From contig JAPPMY010000120.1 of assembly GCA_028818855.1 (NCBI GenBank), forward strand, positions 1-32,292: 32,292 nucleotides of DNA, read 5' to 3'. This DNA is from Rhodospirillales bacterium. GTDB lineage: Bacteria; Pseudomonadota; Alphaproteobacteria; UBA828. The notes below the pieces were generated by a model that saw nothing but the letters and a program-made list of their open reading frames with translations, had not been told where the DNA came from and did no database searches. Positions 8,155 to 20,346 of the stretch are shown piece by piece (the stretch's first letter is position 1; each line of letters begins with the position of its first letter). Position numbers and translations under genes: made by a program.

Positions 8155-8184
8155 AGGATATGGGCCACTGGGAGTACGAGTCAA
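8155..8184 (-). promoter_or_regulatory. Sigma70-type promoter of the RHH-RAMA gene
   Basis: On the minus strand, TTGACT (complement of 8179-8184) is followed after 18 bp by TATCCT (complement of 8155-8160), 5/6 and 4/6 matches to consensus. The predicted start leaves a leader of roughly 30 nt before the ATG at 8115. Directly upstream (about 8185-8216) is a run of TACT/TACTC steps, less GC-rich than the region, which could act as an UP-like element. The rest of 8216-8374 shows no gene. Confidence 0.5.
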
Positions 8185-8374
8185 GAGTAAAGTAGTAACA
8201 GAGTAGAGTAGTGAGAGCAGGAGCGCTTCTTCGCGCCCGCTAGAGTCGGGAAGAGGGCACGAAAGGGTTGAAGCGCGGGCGATCGGCGGAGCAGGCGGCC
8301 GCAGGGATATCCGAATTCGGGCGCCACCCACTCCACGTCTTGGGGGAGCAGCGAGAGCGGGCCACCCGACCGCC

Positions 8375-9985
8375 TTAATTGTGGTCGCGGCGGATCATGT
8401 CGGCGGCCTTCTCGCCGATCATGATGGTGGGCGCGTTGGTGTTGCCGGACGGGATCGCGGGCATGATCGAGGCGTCGGCGACCCGCAAGCCCGCGATGCC
8501 GTGGACCCGGAGCCGCGCATCGACGACGCTCATCGCATCGCTCCCCATCCTGCAGGTGCCCACCGGGTGATAGACCGTGCCCGCGGTCTCGCGCACGTAG
8601 GCGACCAGCGCCTCGTCGCTCTCTACGTCTGCGCCGGGCCGCTCCTCGGAGACGACGCATGACGCAAAGGGCTCTGTGGCGAGGATGCGGCGCAGGATGC
8701 GGACGCCGCGCACGAGGCTCATCACGTCCTCGTCGTGATCGAGATAGTTGGGCTGGATCGCGGTGCGCCGCGTGCCGTCGGCAGCGCGGGCGAGGGTGAC
8801 CCGGCCGCGGCTCATGGGCCGGGTGGCGCAGACCGAGCTGGTGCCGCCGGGGTAGGGGTGCGCGCGCCAGCCGCCGTCCGCCAGCAGGTCGAAGCTGAGC
8901 GGGCGGAAGGTGATCTCGATATCGGGCCTGCAACCGCGCTCCGTGGAGTCGAGAAAGCCGCAGACCTCGCACGAGGTGAGCGACAGCGCGCCGGTGCGGA
9001 AAAGGCCGTAGCGCAGCACCTCGGCCGCAAGCCGCGGGCGGCTCCGCAGCAGCCGGTTGAGCGTCGGCACCCCCTTCTTCAGCCGGGGCTGCACGAACAC
9101 GAAGAGATGGTCGTGGAGGTTCTCGCCGACGCCGGGCAGGTGGTGGACCGGTGCGATATCCAGCGCCTTGAGCCGGGCCGCATCGCCGATGCCGGATTGC
9201 TGCAGGATCTGGGGCGAGGCCACGGCGCCGGCGCAGAGCACGACCTCGCGCTCGCAACGCGCGGTGACGGTGGCGCCCGACTTGTCCGTAAAGACGACGC
9301 CGGTGGCGATGCCGTCTTCGACGACGATGCGCTCCACCAGCGCCTCGGTCACGATGCGCAGGTTCTCCCGCGCCATCGCCGGCCGCAGGTAGCCGACAGC
9401 GGTGGTCATGCGCCGGCCGTTCCTGATCGTGCCCTGGACGTGCGCGATGCCGTGCTGGTCACCGGTGTTGAGATCGTCGAGGCGGGGGATGCCGCAGCGC
9501 GCCGCAGCCTCCACGAAGAGCCGCGACGCCGGGCTGCTCGGCCGCGTGTCGCTCACCCCGATGGGGCCGCCGGCGCCGTGGCTCTCGCTCTCGCCGTGCT
9601 GCTGGTCCTCGGCCTTGCGGAAGTAGGGCAGCACGTCGTCCCAGCCCCAGCCCTCGTTGCCGGCGTCACGCCAGGCGTCGTAGTCCTCCGCCTGGCCGCG
9701 GATGTAGAGCATGCCGTTGATCGCGCTGGAGCCGCCGAGCACCTTGCCGGCGGGGAAGGGCATGCGCCGGCCGCCGAGGCCCGGCACAGGCTCCGACTGC
9801 CGCCGCCAGTTGAGCTTTGGGTGGGTGAGCAGGCGGGTGAAGCCGGCGGGGATGTGGATGAAGGGGTTGGTGTCCTTCGGCCCTGCTTCCAGCAGCAGCA
9901 CCTGGTTGCGCGGGTCCTCGGCGAGGCGGCCCGCGACCGCGGCGCCGCCGGAGCCTGAGCCGATGATGACGTAATCGGCTTGCAT
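8375..9985 (-). CDS. GMC family FAD-dependent oxidoreductase (choline/alcohol dehydrogenase type)
   Basis: A 536-residue glucose-methanol-choline oxidoreductase of full length. The N-terminal FAD-binding fold is [18 protein letters not shown] with acidic LLLEAG at the end of the second strand. GMC signature 1 lies around [15 protein letters not shown], signature 2 around [15 protein letters not shown]. The catalytic His is in [11 protein letters not shown], and the partner Asn in [11 protein letters not shown] near the C-terminus. These enzymes oxidise alcohols to aldehydes, passing electrons to quinone or oxygen. Substrate specificity cannot be read; BetA-like choline dehydrogenase is possible, but no betB, betI or transporter is nearby. 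It is the last gene of a four-gene minus-strand set, 10 nt after the HAD hydrolase gene. Confidence 0.92.
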   Translation of the reverse strand: MQADYVIIGSGSGGAAVAGRLAEDPRNQVLLLEAGPKDTNPFIHIPAGFTRLLTHPKLNWRRQSEPVPGLGGRRMPFPAGKVLGGSSAINGMLYIRGQAEDYDAWRDAGNEGWGWDDVLPYFRKAEDQQHGESESHGAGGPIGVSDTRPSSPASRLFVEAAARCGIPRLDDLNTGDQHGIAHVQGTIRNGRRMTTAVGYLRPAMARENLRIVTEALVERIVVEDGIATGVVFTDKSGATVTARCEREVVLCAGAVASPQILQQSGIGDAARLKALDIAPVHHLPGVGENLHDHLFVFVQPRLKKGVPTLNRLLRSRPRLAAEVLRYGLFRTGALSLTSCEVCGFLDSTERGCRPDIEITFRPLSFDLLADGGWRAHPYPGGTSSVCATRPMSRGRVTLARAADGTRRTAIQPNYLDHDEDVMSLVRGVRILRRILATEPFASCVVSEERPGADVESDEALVAYVRETAGTVYHPVGTCRMGSDAMSVVDARLRVHGIAGLRVADASIMPAIPSGNTNAPTIMIGEKAADMIRRDHN

Positions 9986-9995
9986 CCGGGGCGCC

Positions 9996-10727
9996 TCAGG
10001 CGAGCGCTTCCGCGAGCGCGGTGGAGTCGGCGACGGTCAGGTCCGGCCGGTGCGGGGTCTCGCCGAAGGGCCGGCTGCGGCGGTCGATGAAGACCGTGCG
10101 CATGCCGTAGGCCTTGGCGCCGATGCAGTCGAAGGCGTGATTGGCGACGAGGGCGCAGGCCGTGCGGTCGACGCCGATGATCTCCGCGGCCCTGGCGTAT
10201 GTCTTCCAGTGGGGCTTGAAGCGGCCGGCCTCCTGCACCGAGATGACGTGGTCGAAGGGGATGCCGACGTGCGGCATGGCGGCTTCCAGCATGTCGCGGT
10301 CGCCGTTGGAGAGGATGGCGAGCGCGTAGCCTGCGCCGCGCAGCCTCTCCAGCGCCGCCGGCACCTCGGGGAATGGCCTCAGCGTCTCGATCCGGCTCAC
10401 CAGCCGGACCACCTCCTCCTGCGTGTAGGGGAAGCCGCACCGGTCCACCACGTAGGCGAGCGCGCGTTGGCTGATCTCGCGATACGAGGTGTGGCCCCGG
10501 TCGCAGAGGGAGTCGATCATCGAGTTCTCGAAATGGGTGCGCCGCCACCACGTGACGAAGCGGTGGGGCGCGCCGTCCCAGCCCTTCTCCCGGAGGTAGG
10601 GGGTCGCGGCCTCGGTCAGCCCCGCCTGCATGTCCACGACCGTGCCGTAGAGGTCGAAGATCAGGACCTTCGTCCCGCGCTTGAGGATCGCCGCCCGCTC
10701 CCGGGCCGCGCCGAGATCAGTCGACAA
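9996..10727 (-). CDS. HAD type II hydrolase (L-2-haloacid dehalogenase-like)
   Basis: 243 residues of the haloacid dehalogenase type II family. Motif I is IFDLYGTVVD with nucleophile D25, motif II is LSNGDRDML, and the later motif VANHAFDCIGAKAYGMRTVFIDR (split by the usual spacing) matches the dehalogenase branch, where SSNxWDxxGAKxFG is typical. True dehalogenases hydrolyse 2-haloacids with inversion. Here the first residue of the SSN motif is replaced (VAN) and an H follows, so the substrate may differ. The start is TTG at 10727, overlapping the end of the RraA-family gene by 11 bp; no ATG or GTG lies early enough to replace it. It is probably translated by coupling. Confidence 0.86.
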   Translation of the reverse strand: MSTDLGAARERAAILKRGTKVLIFDLYGTVVDMQAGLTEAATPYLREKGWDGAPHRFVTWWRRTHFENSMIDSLCDRGHTSYREISQRALAYVVDRCGFPYTQEEVVRLVSRIETLRPFPEVPAALERLRGAGYALAILSNGDRDMLEAAMPHVGIPFDHVISVQEAGRFKPHWKTYARAAEIIGVDRTACALVANHAFDCIGAKAYGMRTVFIDRRSRPFGETPHRPDLTVADSTALAEALA

Positions 10728-11415
10728 AGCGGGCGGCTCCGGGCTCCAGGTAGGCGCGCCAGGATTCGGGGTAGGCGAGGCCGTCCTTCACCTTGGCCTC
10801 CACCTCGGTCTCCATGCGCTTGATCTCGTCGACGTGGGCGATCACGTCGTCGAGCGCATCCCGGGGCACGACGACGACGCCATCCACATCGCCCACCACG
10901 ACATCGCCGGGGTTGACCGTGACGCCGCCGATGCTGACGGCGAGGCCCACCGTGCCGGGGCCGTTCCGCTGCGGCGAGTTGGGGCTGACGCCCGCGCAAT
11001 AGACCGGCAGGCCCACGCCGATGATGCCGGGCGTGTCGCGCACCGCGCCGTCGGTGACCAGGGCCGCCGCCCCGCAGTTGAGCAGCATGCCCGCCATCAG
11101 GTCGCCGATCACGGCAGTGCCGAGATAGCCCTCGGTGCCGACGACGAGCACGTCGCCGGGCTCCGCGTAAGCGAGCGCGCCGACCAGGCCGAGCTGGTCC
11201 GCCGGGCTGTTCATGCAGGTGAGGGCCGTGCCGACGAAGCCCTTCATGGCAGGCGGTGCGTCGGCGATCGGCTTGATCGAGGGGTCGAGCGCGCCCAGCC
11301 CGCCGAGGGCGTCGGCGACCTGGCCGGTCATCGCGCCTTCCAGCGCGGCGATGGTATCGCGCGGCGGCCGCCGGAACGTGCGGCGAATGGTGAGGGCAGG
11401 CGGGGTCTCAAGCAT
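10717..11415 (-). CDS. RraA family protein (4-hydroxy-4-methyl-2-oxoglutarate aldolase-like)
   Basis: 232 residues of the RraA/HMG-aldolase fold. Visible marks are GQVADALGGLG near residue 31, the GAAALVTDGAVRDTPGI segment whose Arg-Asp pair binds substrate and divalent metal, and NPGDVVVGDVDGVVVVP near the C-terminus. Members are either class II pyruvate aldolases and oxaloacetate decarboxylases or regulators of RNase E. The metal-site RD pair and the catabolic neighbours favour an enzyme. The ATG at 11415 has AAAGGA upstream. The gene follows the P450 gene by 80 nt and overlaps the HAD gene, so one operon is likely. Confidence 0.9.
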   Translation of the reverse strand: MLETPPALTIRRTFRRPPRDTIAALEGAMTGQVADALGGLGALDPSIKPIADAPPAMKGFVGTALTCMNSPADQLGLVGALAYAEPGDVLVVGTEGYLGTAVIGDLMAGMLLNCGAAALVTDGAVRDTPGIIGVGLPVYCAGVSPNSPQRNGPGTVGLAVSIGGVTVNPGDVVVGDVDGVVVVPRDALDDVIAHVDEIKRMETEVEAKVKDGLAYPESWRAYLEPGAARFVD

Positions 11416-11495
11416 GGTGTGGTCCTTTCGTCATCGCGCGGGCCGGCATCGCCCGGTGTCTTCCGGGACGCGGTGTGTGGTAGCGCGCACGTGCT

Positions 11496-12761
11496 TCACG
11501 CCCTGACGGCGCGGAGCGGCAGGGATTCGAGGCCGCGCAGCACGATGCTGTTGCGGAAGCGCGGGGGCTCGCCCCGCAGGCCGATCCGGGAGAAGCGCTC
11601 CAGCAGCACCTCGAGGACGATCCGCCCTTCCAGGCGCGCAAGCGGCGCGCCGATGCAGTGGTGGATGCCGCGCCCGAAGGAGAGATGGGAGCGGTCGCCG
11701 CGGCCGACGTCGAGCGTGTCCGGCGCCTCGAACACGTCCGGGTCCCGGTTGGCCGAGCCGAGCAGCAGGACGATGTTCTCGCGCTGCTTCAACGGGATTC
11801 CGTTCACCTCGCAGTCGGTGAGCACGCGCCGGAAATCCGTCTGCACCGGCGAATCGAAGCGCAGCAGCTCATCCACCGCCAGCGGGATCAGGCTCGGATC
11901 GTCCCTGAGCCGCTGGAGCTGATCCGGGTAGCGCAGCAGCGCCAGAAAGCCGTTGCCGATGAGGTTGGTGGTGGTCTCGTTGCCGGCGATGAGCAGCAGG
12001 CGCAGCATGTTCAGCATCTCGCGCTCGTCCAGGCGGTCGCCATCCTCCTCCGCCTGCGCCAGCGCGCTCACGATGTCGTCCTGGGGCGCCGCGCGGCGCT
12101 CCCGGATGATCGGCAGGAAGTAGGCGTCAAACGCACGGGAGGCGCTCTCGGCGACTTCCCGCTCCTGCGGCGTGATCATCGGCTCCAGGATGCGCGCGCG
12201 CTGGTCGGACCAGAGCTTGAACTGCGCCCGGTCCTCCGGCGGGATGCCCAGCATCTCGGCGATGACGATCACGGGCAGCGGCTGCGCGACGGCCTGCATG
12301 AGGTCGAAGCCGGCAGGGTCGTCGATGTCGTCCAGCAGGGCGCCGAGCAGGTTGCGGATGTGGGGCTCGAGCGCGTTCACCGCCCTGGGCGTGAAGGCCT
12401 TGTTGACGAGCGCTCTCAGGCGCTTGTGGTCCGGCGGGTCGAGGAACAGCATCGTGAATTCGTCTTCCGCCGGCAGCTTGGCGCGCTGATCGCGCGAAAG
12501 CGTGCCCTTGCGGGGGTCGTTGCTGAAGCGCTGGTGGTCGCGCAGGATGATGTCGATGTCGGCGTGGCGCGAGAACAGCCAGGCCTTCATCAGCCGGCTG
12601 TGGTGCACGGGGCCGCGCGCGCGCAGGGCCGCGTAGACGGGGTAGGGATCCTGCGCGACCTCACTCGAGAGCGGGTTGTAGGCCACCCCGCTCTGCCAGC
12701 GTTCCCGCGCGAGCATCGAGCCCACCACGACGGACCTGATCGCCTGGCGCATCCACTGCAT
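11496..12761 (-). CDS. Bacterial class I cytochrome P450
   Basis: 421 residues, a typical soluble bacterial CYP. The heme-ligand loop is FGRGIHHCIG with C369, the I-helix oxygen-activating motif is LLIAGNETTTN, and the K-helix ExxR is ELLR in AVDELLRFDSP. The meander/Cys region and length are complete. The ATG at 12761 has GGAGG just upstream, and the frame extends 16 residues further without merit. No ferredoxin or reductase gene is next to it, so electrons must come from elsewhere in the genome. It leads the set P450, RraA-family, HAD, GMC, which would fit stepwise oxidation and cleavage of an unknown small molecule; the substrate is not inferable. Confidence 0.94.
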   Translation of the reverse strand: MQWMRQAIRSVVVGSMLARERWQSGVAYNPLSSEVAQDPYPVYAALRARGPVHHSRLMKAWLFSRHADIDIILRDHQRFSNDPRKGTLSRDQRAKLPAEDEFTMLFLDPPDHKRLRALVNKAFTPRAVNALEPHIRNLLGALLDDIDDPAGFDLMQAVAQPLPVIVIAEMLGIPPEDRAQFKLWSDQRARILEPMITPQEREVAESASRAFDAYFLPIIRERRAAPQDDIVSALAQAEEDGDRLDEREMLNMLRLLLIAGNETTTNLIGNGFLALLRYPDQLQRLRDDPSLIPLAVDELLRFDSPVQTDFRRVLTDCEVNGIPLKQRENIVLLLGSANRDPDVFEAPDTLDVGRGDRSHLSFGRGIHHCIGAPLARLEGRIVLEVLLERFSRIGLRGEPPRFRNSIVLRGLESLPLRAVRA

Positions 12762-13041
12762 CGAAGCCTCCTTGCCGTCGCCCTTCCCGCGGCGCGGTCG
12801 CTCGCGCAAGAGAATAGCGCGGCAAGCCGAGAGAGCGCCATTGGCGCCGTTAGCGAAGCGGGAAACGCGACTCGGCGGCGGGTATCATGTCCCGCAAGTG
12901 GGCGCTGCGCCCTTCAGGCCGTTGGCGACACAACAAGGCTGGTAAAGGTGCAGAGGTAGCGACAAAACGATGCCTCCGCGACCAAACCCTTCGCTCCCGG
13001 CAATAAAGAATTTATCGTTGCGACGCTTATGAGTAGTCGTG

Positions 13042-13073
13042 CCACTGAATTGAACATTTCGTTCAGGCAGTGG
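13042..13073. repeat. Interrupted inverted repeat
   Basis: Outer arms CCACTG / CAGTGG and inner arms GAAC / GTTC around ATTTC, in an otherwise non-coding stretch. It could be an operator-like palindrome or a weak hairpin. No T-run is present on either side. Confidence 0.4.
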
Positions 13074-13726
13074 GCTCTTGCCCTCATCGTCCAAATTCAT
13101 ACCACTTCATACGAAAACTCTCCTTGAAGAACGGACAACATGGTCCGTCGATACAAAGGACAACAACTGCCGGCATTCGCAAGTGTGAGCCCTTGGCTTC
13201 CCCGTGGTCGGCCACGTGGGCAGAGCGCGAGGCGCAGGCGTCAAGATCGTTTTGTTTCGGATGGACGAGCGGGGAGGTCCGTGTTGACGAAGGTGAGCGC
13301 ACGCGCCTGTTTCCGCTGCCGGTGGGACGTCCGCCGGCCAATCCGGCGGCTCTTCAGGTCTACTCCAATTCGCCGGCGTTGAAGCTCCGAAAAATCCAGT
13401 CCGCGTCGTTCCGGCAGGCGCCGGCCGGCCGGGCACACCCGGTTGCCGATCTCTCTGCCGCGAAAACGCTCTGTCGCGAAAATTCCCGCGGCAAGGGCCG
13501 CGTCCATCCCCTGTTGCAGACACAGGCAACGGAGGCGCTTGCGGCATCAGGTGTTGCGGGAACGACGGCGACGCTGCCTGTCGGCCAGTTTCCGCTCCTG
13601 GCGGAACAATGCTTCGAATTGGCGCGAGTCGCCGAACAATGGACGCGGCGGTGGGCTGCCGGGGCTCGGTGTGGGAGCCGCCAACCGCCTGCCGCGCCGG
13701 AACGAAGCGCTTTCGGGTCCGAAAAT

Positions 13727-13751
13727 CGAAAACGGCCCCCGACGATCGGGG
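13727..13751 (-). terminator. Candidate intrinsic terminator of the 93-residue gene
   Basis: A 6-bp perfect stem CCCCGA / TCGGGG with a 3-nt loop (13737-13751), followed on the minus strand by GGCCGTTTTCGATTTTC. It lies about 25 nt after the stop codon of the minus-strand gene at 13776. The T-rich tail is interrupted, so strength is uncertain. Confidence 0.4.
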
Positions 13752-13766
13752 ACCGCACCGAACATC

Positions 13767-13787
13767 GCCAAACAGTTATTGTTTGGC
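13767..13787. other. Perfect 8-bp hairpin across a stop codon
   Basis: GCCAAACA / TGTTTGGC with a 5-nt loop. The TAA stop codon of the minus-strand gene (13776-13778) falls in the loop. It may stabilise the mRNA end or be part of a two-hairpin terminator with the one at 13737-13751. Confidence 0.45.
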
Positions 13788-14057
13788 CGGCTCGACGATG
13801 ATCCGACCGCGACCGCGCCTCAGCAGGTAGCCGCCCCGAGGGATTGCAAGCGTACCCTGTTGGACCAGCGGCCAGAGAGTATCGACGATCAACGTGGCAT
13901 TATCATCGGCCTTTGCGACCGGCCGCGACGCAAGCCACTCTGCAAACGCGCGCTCACCGACCTCGTCGCCCACCGATTTTCTGAGCGCGTCCAGTTTGCG
14001 GCGTTGTCCCTTGGTCAGAGCGCTTTCGTCGATCCGGGGGGGAGAGTTTTGAGCCAT
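13776..14057 (-). CDS. Small uncharacterised protein, 93 residues
   Basis: Family not recognised with confidence. The first half is charged and helical (LTKGQRRKLDALRKSVGDEV, then GERAFAEWLA), and the second half is shorter and ends in a basic strand-rich tail (GGYLLRRGRGRIIVEPAKQ). It reads like a small soluble protein, possibly nucleic-acid binding because of the RRGRGR patch. An AGAAGG sits 8 nt before the ATG, and two hairpins follow the stop codon, which supports a real transcription unit. It stands alone in a lower-GC stretch, divergent from the creatinase gene. Confidence 0.6.
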   Translation of the reverse strand: MAQNSPPRIDESALTKGQRRKLDALRKSVGDEVGERAFAEWLASRPVAKADDNATLIVDTLWPLVQQGTLAIPRGGYLLRRGRGRIIVEPAKQ

Positions 14058-14495
14058 CGAATTGCCTTCTACAATTGCATCCGCGAGGTACCGCCTGCGC
14101 TGTATAGCATCTTTGTTTCCAAAAGTCCCGGATTAGATCAACGGTTTTATCTGCTGAATCCGCAACAAGGCGAAGAACGCCGCCCTGGTTCGCGTGTGAT
14201 GAGCAGAACACGGAGCAGCTTGCGGGTGTTGGCTCGTGCGTCGACCGGGCAGCCAATGCGGCCGTGTTGCCGCCCGATTCCAACTGAATTGAGACGGCAC
14301 GGCCCGGAAACAAAGTCGGCGTTGCGAATTCGGGACGTGCAATGGAAAGTCCCGGCCGCTATCCGTTTTTTCAATGCTTGGCGGCCCCGAGTGGCGCTTC
14401 CGCGCAGGACGTGCGACACCTGAAGAGACGCGCGGAACCGGGACGACGGGTGCGGCCCGCCACCAGGAACACGGAAAACGGTCAGGGTGACGACG
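14058..14495. other. Divergent intergenic region upstream of creatinase
   Basis: About 440 bp of lower-GC sequence between the 93-residue gene and the creatinase gene. Open frames here are shadows without family features. A TATACA at the complement of 14100-14105 could be a -10 for the minus-strand gene, but no good -35 is spaced correctly. No clear promoter for creatinase was found. Confidence 0.4.
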
Positions 14496-15698
14496 ATGGA
14501 GCAGCTCAAGACGATCCGTAACGGCGAAAAGGTCAGGCCGACATTCTCCGCGAGCGAGATGAACCGCCGGCTCGGGGCGTTGCGGGCCCACATGGCCGAG
14601 CGGCAGATCGACGCCTGCCTCTTCACCTCGATTCACAACATCCACTACTTCAGCGACTTCCTCTACTGCTCCTTCGGGCGCATTTATGGCCTGGTGGTCA
14701 CGCAGGAGGGCCAGACCACGATCTCGGCCAACATCGACGGGGGGCAGCCCTGGCGGCGCACCTTCGGCGACAACGTCGCCTACACGGACTGGCACCGCGA
14801 CAACTACTTCGTCGCCGTGAAGCGGCTGATCCCGGACGGCTCCCGGGTCGGCATCGAGCTGGATCACGTCACCGTGGAGAACCTGCGCAAGCTGCAGGGG
14901 GCGCTGCCGGCGGCGGAGCTGGTCGACGTGAGCAGGCCTGCCATGCGCATGCGCATGGTGAAGTCCGACGAGGAGATCGCCTGGATTCGCGAGAGCGCGC
15001 GCGTTGCCGACGTGGGCGGCGCGGCCGGCGTGGAGGCGATCGCGGTCGGCGTGCCGGAGTACGAGGTGGCGCTGCACGCGACCCAGGCCATGGTGCGCGA
15101 GATCGGCCGGAGCCAGCCCCACGTGGAGCTGATGGACACCTGGACCTGGTTCTCGTCGGGCATCAACACCGATGGCGCCCACAATCCCGTCACGTCGCGT
15201 CGGATCGAGCGGGGCGACATCCTGAGCCTCAACTGCTTTCCCATGCCGGCGGGCTACTACACGGCGCTCGAGCGCACGCTGTTCGCCGGGGAATGCCCGG
15301 ACGCGCACCTACGGCTCTGGAACATCAACGTGGAGGTGCACGAGGCGGGGATCGCCCTCATCAGGCCCGGCGCGCGCTGCTGCGACATCGCCGCAGAGCT
15401 GAACACCATCTACGAGCGCCACGGGCTGCTGCCCAACCGCACGTTCGGTTACGGCCACAGCTTCGGCGTGCTCTGCCATTACTACGGCCGCGAGGCGGGC
15501 CTCGAGCTGCGCGAGGACGTGACGACCGTGCTGGAGCCCAACATGGTGGTCTCCATGGAGCCGATGATCATGATTCCGGACGGCGAGCCCGGCGCCGGCG
15601 GCTACCGCGAGCACAACATCCTGGTAGTGACCGGCGACGGCGCGGAGGACATAACCGGGTTCCCGTACGGGCCGGCGCACAACATCGTTGGCGGCTGA
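14496..15698 (+). CDS. Creatinase (creatine amidinohydrolase)
   Basis: 400 residues, very close to Pseudomonas creatinase along the whole length: IRNGEKV at the start, then [58 protein letters not shown] and [21 protein letters not shown]229 in GAHNPVT corresponds to the catalytic His of the Pseudomonas enzyme. Creatinase has the pita-bread fold of M24 peptidases but no metal site, and hydrolyses creatine to sarcosine and urea. The ATG at 14496 aligns exactly with the homologue's start region and has AGGGTGA 5 nt upstream; an in-frame GTG at 14487 is the alternative. No creatininase, sarcosine oxidase or urease gene is nearby. pccB follows after 92 bp. Confidence 0.94.
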   Translation: MEQLKTIRNGEKVRPTFSASEMNRRLGALRAHMAERQIDACLFTSIHNIHYFSDFLYCSFGRIYGLVVTQEGQTTISANIDGGQPWRRTFGDNVAYTDWHRDNYFVAVKRLIPDGSRVGIELDHVTVENLRKLQGALPAAELVDVSRPAMRMRMVKSDEEIAWIRESARVADVGGAAGVEAIAVGVPEYEVALHATQAMVREIGRSQPHVELMDTWTWFSSGINTDGAHNPVTSRRIERGDILSLNCFPMPAGYYTALERTLFAGECPDAHLRLWNINVEVHEAGIALIRPGARCCDIAAELNTIYERHGLLPNRTFGYGHSFGVLCHYYGREAGLELREDVTTVLEPNMVVSMEPMIMIPDGEPGAGGYREHNILVVTGDGAEDITGFPYGPAHNIVGG

Positions 15699-15790
15699 CG
15701 CGCCCGGCGTGCGGTCGCCGGGAGGGGGCGTTTCGTGATAAGAGCAGGCAGCGGCACGGCAATTCCACGCGTTGCCCGGTAGGGAGGGCG

Positions 15791-17323
<1,533 letters not shown>

Positions 17324-17342
17324 GGCGGGAGGAGCGGCGCCG

Positions 17343-19340
<1,998 letters not shown>

Positions 19341-19401
19341 TGCGCGACGCAGCCCGGATGGCGCCGCGGCGGCCAACAGCGGCGCGGAGGAGCGGGTTGG
19401 C

Positions 19402-19431
19402 GTTGACTCGGCCGCGTGCGCGGTGGTAATC
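19402..19431 (+). promoter_or_regulatory. Candidate promoter of the rpsM operon
   Basis: TTGACT (19402-19407, 5/6 to -35 consensus) followed after 17-18 bp by GTAATC/TAATCA, a poor -10. It lies in the 156-bp gap between pccA and rpsM, upstream of the hairpin at 19444. Because secY and adk are absent upstream, the operon needs a promoter here unless it is read through from pccA. Confidence 0.35.
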
Positions 19432-19443
19432 ACCTTTCGCCAA

Positions 19444-19472
19444 GGCGCGCGGCGCAGATATCGCCGCGCGCC
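19444..19472 (+). promoter_or_regulatory. Strong leader hairpin upstream of rpsM
   Basis: A perfect 11-bp GC stem (GGCGCGCGGCG and its complement) with a 7-nt loop CAGATAT, ending 24 nt before the rpsM GTG and 10 nt before its GAGGAGG site. CTTCCCC follows, not a T-run. It could be a processing site, an attenuator ending pccA transcription, or a binding site for a ribosomal protein, as in the enterobacterial alpha operon where S4 binds the rpsM leader. That regulatory role is inference. Confidence 0.6.
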
Positions 19473-19496
19473 CTTCCCCTATGAGGAGGCCCCAGC

Positions 19497-19865
19497 GTGG
19501 CGCGCATTGCCGGCGTCAACATCCCGACCAACAAGCGGGTCGAGATTTCGTTGACCTACATCCACGGGATCGGGCGGACCAAGGCCCGGCAGATCCGCGA
19601 AACGGTGGGGCTGCCGGCGGAGAAGCGGGTGAGCCAGCTCAGCGATGCGGAGGTCATCCGCATCCGCGAGGTGATCGACCAGAGCTACGTGGTCGAGGGC
19701 GACCTCCGCCGCGAGGTCGCGATGAACATCAAGCGGCTCATGGACCTCGGCACCTACCGGGGGCTCCGGCACCGGCGCGGCCTGCCGGTGCGCGGCCAGC
19801 GCACCCACACCAACGCACGCACGCGCAAGGGGCCGGCGCGCCCGATCGCGGGCAAGAAGAAATAG
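19497..19865 (+). CDS. rpsM: 30S ribosomal protein S13
   Basis: 122 residues, full-length S13 of the head of the small subunit, contacting the P-site tRNA and the large subunit. The N-terminal [19 protein letters not shown] (after Met-Ala), [10 protein letters not shown] helix-two-turns-helix, and the basic tail [18 protein letters not shown] are diagnostic. The start is GTG with a very strong GAGGAGG. It is the first gene of rpsM-rpsK-rpoA-rplQ; rpsK starts 12 bp later. Confidence 0.98.
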   Translation: MARIAGVNIPTNKRVEISLTYIHGIGRTKARQIRETVGLPAEKRVSQLSDAEVIRIREVIDQSYVVEGDLRREVAMNIKRLMDLGTYRGLRHRRGLPVRGQRTHTNARTRKGPARPIAGKKK

Positions 19866-19877
19866 AGGGCAGCGAGA

Positions 19878-20264
19878 ATGGCGAGGCCGACGCGCACGCG
19901 GCGCCGCGAGCGGAAGAACATCTCCTCCGGCATCGCCCATGTCAGCGCCACCTTCAACAGCACGATGATCACCATCACCGACGTCCAGGGCAATGCGATC
20001 GCCTGGTCGTCGGCCGGCAGCATGGGCTTTCGCGGCTCGCGCAAGTCGACCCCCTACGCTGCCCAGATGGCGGCCGAGGAAGCCGGCCGCAAGGCTGCGG
20101 AGCACGGCGTCAAGTCCCTCGAGGTCGAAATCAAGGGGCCGGGGTCTGGCCGTGAATCCGCGTTGCGCGCGCTGCAAAGCGCGGGCTTCGTGATCACCGC
20201 GATCCGCGACGTCACGCCGATCCCGCACAATGGCTGCCGGCCGCCGAAACGGCGGCGCGTCTGA
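19878..20264 (+). CDS. rpsK: 30S ribosomal protein S11
   Basis: 128 residues, full-length S11 of the platform of the small subunit near the mRNA exit. Family marks are [52 protein letters not shown] and the C-terminal [18 protein letters not shown]. The ribosome site (GAGGGC..GCGAG) is weaker than that of rpsM, as expected inside an operon. The rpoA start is 82 bp downstream. Confidence 0.98.
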   Translation: MARPTRTRRRERKNISSGIAHVSATFNSTMITITDVQGNAIAWSSAGSMGFRGSRKSTPYAAQMAAEEAGRKAAEHGVKSLEVEIKGPGSGRESALRALQSAGFVITAIRDVTPIPHNGCRPPKRRRV

Positions 20265-20346
20265 CGGCACCGTACCGGCGCGCCGCCGCGCGCCGCCTCG
20301 ATCATTCAACGGGCGTACAACCCAACACACGGGGACAGTCTGCGTC

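Larger units (their letters stand above)
12762..13775. other. About 1 kb without a convincing gene
   Basis: Lower GC than the surroundings, with many short overlapping open frames on both strands, none with family features or a good ribosome site. The segment 12762-12900 should hold the P450 promoter, but no clear -35/-10 pair was found. Minus-strand frames between 13241 and 13771 are interrupted and could be remains of a decayed gene, but I recognise no family. Confidence 0.5.

Noticed and set aside
13443..14423. A 326-codon plus-strand frame across the gene-poor island
   Set aside because: Opposite the better-supported 93-residue gene, no family feature, unusual composition, no ribosome site.
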